Under the pieces are notes generated by a model. That model was given only the letters and a program-made list of their open reading frames with translations. It was not told where the DNA came from and searched no databases. Below are positions 5,015 through 7,509 of a stretch of 7,509 bases of DNA, one piece after another. Source of the stretch: an uncultured Litorilinea sp. (GTDB taxonomy: Bacteria > Chloroflexota > Anaerolineae > Caldilineales > Caldilineaceae); NCBI GenBank assembly GCA_937922105.1, contig CAKZVN010000211.1, forward strand, positions 1 through 7,509. The letters run 5' to 3'. The translations under genes and the position numbers were made by a program. Every line of letters starts with the position of its first letter. Within the stretch, counting starts at the first letter, position 1.

Positions 5015-6007
5015 TCAATCAGCCAGCACATAGGCAAAGATCAGGGGCGCAACGATGGTGGCGTCCGACTCGATCATGTACTTGGGCGTATCAATCGCGA
5101 GCTTCTCCCACGTGATCTTCTCGTTGGGCACCGCGCCGGAGTAGGAACCGTAGCTGGTGGTGGAGTCGCTGATCTGGCAGAAATAACGCCACAGCGGCAC
5201 GTCCGACTGCATGTCCTGGCGTAACATGGGCACGACGCAGATCGGAAAGTCGCCCGCAATCCCGCCGCCGATCTGGAAGAAGCCCACCGGCTGCTGCGTC
5301 GTCTGTTTGCGATACCAGTCCGCCAAGACCATCATATACTCGATGCCGTTGCGCACGGTATGGACATTGCGAATGTTCCCGCGCATACAGTGGGAGGTAT
5401 AGATGTTGCCCGTGGTGGAATCCTCCCAACCGGGCACAAAAATGGGCAAGTCCTTCTCCGCCGCCGCCACCATCCACGAGTCGCGCGGGTCAATCTGATA
5501 CGAGTGCGCCAGCCGCCCGCTGCGCAGGATGCGATAGAGAAACTCGTGGGGAAAGTAGCGCTCCCCGGCGCGGTCCGCCGCGACCCACTCGTCGAGAATG
5601 GCCTCCTCGATGCGGCGGATGGCTTCCTCTTCCGGGATACAGGTGTCGGTCACGCGGTTGAGATGGCGGGAAAGCAGTTCGTGCTCGTCCTCCGGCGTGA
5701 GGTCGCGGTAATTCGGAATGCGGACGTAGTGGTCATGTGCGACCAGGTTGTAGATGTCCTCTTCCAGATTGGCGCCGGTGCAACTGATGGCGTGCACCTT
5801 GTCCTGGCGAATCATCTCGGCTAGCGAGAGGCCCAGCTCGGCGGTGCTCATAGCGCCTGCCATCGCCACCAACATCTTACCGCCCTGGTTCACAAAGGTG
5901 CGATAGCCTTCAGCCGCGTCCACCACGGCGGCGGCATTGAAGTGGCGGTAATGGTGGCGCATGAACGCCTTGACAGCTTGGTACTGTGCGTACTGTTCTC
6001 GGTTCAT
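5015..6007 (-). CDS. Deoxyhypusine-synthase-family protein, probable polyamine aminobutyltransferase
   Basis: This 330-aa protein spans the full deoxyhypusine synthase (DHS) fold. GAMSTAELG (51-59) and SCTGANLEED (75-84) are the early NAD-binding segments, GWEDSTTGN lies near 194-202, GGGIAGDFP is at 247-255, SGAVPNEKITWEK at 290-302 and ESDATIVAPL at 311-320. Aligning by motif to human DHS, catalytic Lys329 corresponds to Lys302, Trp327 to Trp300 and Glu323 to Glu296. His288 is replaced by Asp253 and Asp316 by Tyr289 or its neighbour, so the amine pocket differs. Bacteria lack eIF5A, so this is not a translation-factor modifier. A related cyanobacterial DHS homologue (SpeY) makes homospermidine. 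As the third gene after arginine decarboxylase and agmatinase, this enzyme probably moves an aminobutyl group onto putrescine or a related amine using NAD, in the cytoplasm. The exact substrate is unproven. Confidence 0.9.
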   Translation of the reverse strand: MNREQYAQYQAVKAFMRHHYRHFNAAAVVDAAEGYRTFVNQGGKMLVAMAGAMSTAELGLSLAEMIRQDKVHAISCTGANLEEDIYNLVAHDHYVRIPNYRDLTPEDEHELLSRHLNRVTDTCIPEEEAIRRIEEAILDEWVAADRAGERYFPHEFLYRILRSGRLAHSYQIDPRDSWMVAAAEKDLPIFVPGWEDSTTGNIYTSHCMRGNIRNVHTVRNGIEYMMVLADWYRKQTTQQPVGFFQIGGGIAGDFPICVVPMLRQDMQSDVPLWRYFCQISDSTTSYGSYSGAVPNEKITWEKLAIDTPKYMIESDATIVAPLIFAYVLAD

Positions 6008-6029
6008 CTCTTCTCTGCAAAACCTCCTT
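6008..6029 (-). promoter_or_regulatory. Ribosome binding site of the DHS-like gene with wide spacing
   Basis: AAGGAGGT (6029-6022), a perfect Shine-Dalgarno, stands 14 nt before ATG 6007, wider than the usual 5-9 nt. A second purine run, AGAGAAGAG, lies directly before the ATG. No ATG, GTG or TTG occurs in frame between them, so ATG 6007 stays the start. The gap to the agmatinase stop is 42 nt, and no hairpin that looks like a terminator interrupts it. Confidence 0.6.
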
Positions 6030-6049
6030 GCAACAACTCAGACCGCGGC

Positions 6050-6952
6050 TCAAGCCGGCGGTCCCACACGCAATGCGTAGCTGACGGCTTTGTAAAGCAG
6101 CTTGGCAACGGCAAAGTCGGCGCTATGTAGCCCCGGCTGTGGCGCCAGCTCTACGCAGTCCAGCCCAACAAGATGACCATAACGGGCGCTCAGGCGCAGG
6201 ATGTCCAGCGTCTCGCGCCAGCTGAGACCGTCCGGCTCCGGCGTCCCGGTAGCGGGGACGATGGACGGGTCCAAGCCGTCCACGTCCAATGTCAGGAAGA
6301 CACGCTTGCCCGCCACGCGGCGGATCAGTTCCGCCTGCCAGCCACCGGCGTGAATCTCCTCGGCATACCAGAGACGCACGCGGTCGGGGTGCGCGCGGGC
6401 GAAGTCAACTTCCTCGCGGCAGACCGAGCGAATGCCCAGTTGCAACACTTGCTCGATGCGCGCATCCTCCAACAGGCGTCGCGCCACACAGGCGTGGCTG
6501 TAGGGTGTCCCGTCGTATTCGGCGCGCAAGTCGGCATGGGCGTCAATCTGCAACACAGTCAGCGGGCCGCCCACTGCGTCCAACAACCCGCGCGCAAAGC
6601 CTACACTCACCGTATGCTCCCCGCCCAAGCCGACCACCAGCTTGGTCGTCGCCGCGGCTGTGGTCACGGCTTGTGCGATCCGGGCAACGGCCTGCTGCGG
6701 GTCGCTGGGCAGTTCGACTGCCGGCAGGGTGTGGACGCCATAGTCCAGCGCCGGCTCCGCGTCGAACTCGCGGTCGTAAAGCTCCACCTGTTGCGAGGCG
6801 GCGAGGATTGCCGCCGGGCCGTGGGCTGTGCCCGCGCCATAGCTCACCGTGGCTTCAAACGGGATGGGCAAGACCAAGACCCGGGCACCGGCAAAGTCGC
6901 TGTGTGCCGGGTCAAGCCCCAGAAATGCGCCGGCGTCGTATAGATCGCGCAT
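6050..6952 (-). CDS. speB: Agmatinase (agmatine ureohydrolase)
   Basis: This complete 300-aa cytoplasmic enzyme of the arginase/agmatinase/ureohydrolase family hydrolyses agmatine to putrescine and urea. All signatures for the two-manganese centre are present: GLGGEHTVS with His113, QIDAHADLR with Asp137, His139 and Asp141, then LTLDVDGLDPSIVPATGTPEP with Asp223 and Asp225. YSHACVARR (151-159) and GLSW (242-245) favour agmatinase over arginase, which would have a different specificity loop after DAHAD. DCVELAP occurs in the C-terminal part as expected. Its ATG is only 3 nt after the stop of the arginine decarboxylase, with no independent Shine-Dalgarno, so translation is probably coupled. The neighbour supplies its substrate and the next gene probably uses its product, so the step sits in the middle of one polyamine route. 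Confidence 0.95.
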   Translation of the reverse strand: MRDLYDAGAFLGLDPAHSDFAGARVLVLPIPFEATVSYGAGTAHGPAAILAASQQVELYDREFDAEPALDYGVHTLPAVELPSDPQQAVARIAQAVTTAAATTKLVVGLGGEHTVSVGFARGLLDAVGGPLTVLQIDAHADLRAEYDGTPYSHACVARRLLEDARIEQVLQLGIRSVCREEVDFARAHPDRVRLWYAEEIHAGGWQAELIRRVAGKRVFLTLDVDGLDPSIVPATGTPEPDGLSWRETLDILRLSARYGHLVGLDCVELAPQPGLHSADFAVAKLLYKAVSYALRVGPPA

Positions 6953-6955
6953 GGG

Positions 6956-7501
<546 letters not shown>

Positions 7502-7509
7502 GGCAATTT

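Noticed and set aside
5015..6007. Idea that the DHS-like protein has lost its catalytic lysine because GGGIAGDF lacks a Lys
   Set aside because: Counting back from the human C-terminus places catalytic Lys329 in the SWGK segment, which is retained here as TWEK (Lys302).

Overview
The window is a gene-dense stretch of a fairly GC-rich bacterial chromosome. It carries the ends or whole of nine protein genes and no RNA genes, CRISPR arrays or insertion sequences. The mix suggests a Chloroflexota-type bacterium: an M29 aminopeptidase, a PadR regulator leading a mod operon, a ModA lipoprotein, and a pyruvoyl arginine decarboxylase / agmatinase / deoxyhypusine-synthase-like trio. This is inferred from protein style only; no marker gene is present and the assignment is weak.

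Layout. On the + strand are the last 57 codons of an M29 aminopeptidase (1-174) and a two-CBS-domain protein (247-744). Everything else is on the - strand. Read right to left in the direction of transcription, it begins with a polyamine operon: pyruvoyl-dependent arginine decarboxylase (7501-6956), agmatinase (6952-6050) and a deoxyhypusine-synthase-family protein (6007-5015). A 177-bp intergenic region follows, with two hairpins, then a promoter overlapped by a perfect 20-bp dyad. Next is the operon padR (4837-4271), modA (4236-3427), modB (3430-2768), which has no modC in the window. Last is a type II restriction-modification pair: a D12-class adenine methylase (2702-1836) and a PD-(D/E)XK restriction endonuclease (open from 1740 to 766). 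The endonuclease gene runs convergently into the CBS gene.

How the genes work together. The polyamine genes form a consecutive route: arginine to agmatine, agmatine to putrescine plus urea, then an aminobutyl-transfer enzyme that plausibly makes homospermidine or a related amine. PadR probably represses itself and the molybdate-binding protein and permease. The methylase and endonuclease form one compact unit.

The main discovery is in the restriction gene. Its reading frame continues upstream of the first usable ATG (1740), through a single in-frame TGA (1786-1788), to a plausible ATG at 1887 with a Shine-Dalgarno-like sequence, overlapping the methylase 3' end by 52 nt. The endonuclease therefore appears to be a 373-codon gene interrupted at codon 34: either a recently disabled nuclease beside an intact methylase, or a sequencing error. 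A second point of interest is the DHS-family enzyme, which keeps the catalytic Lys and Trp but has replaced two residues that hold spermidine in true deoxyhypusine synthases.
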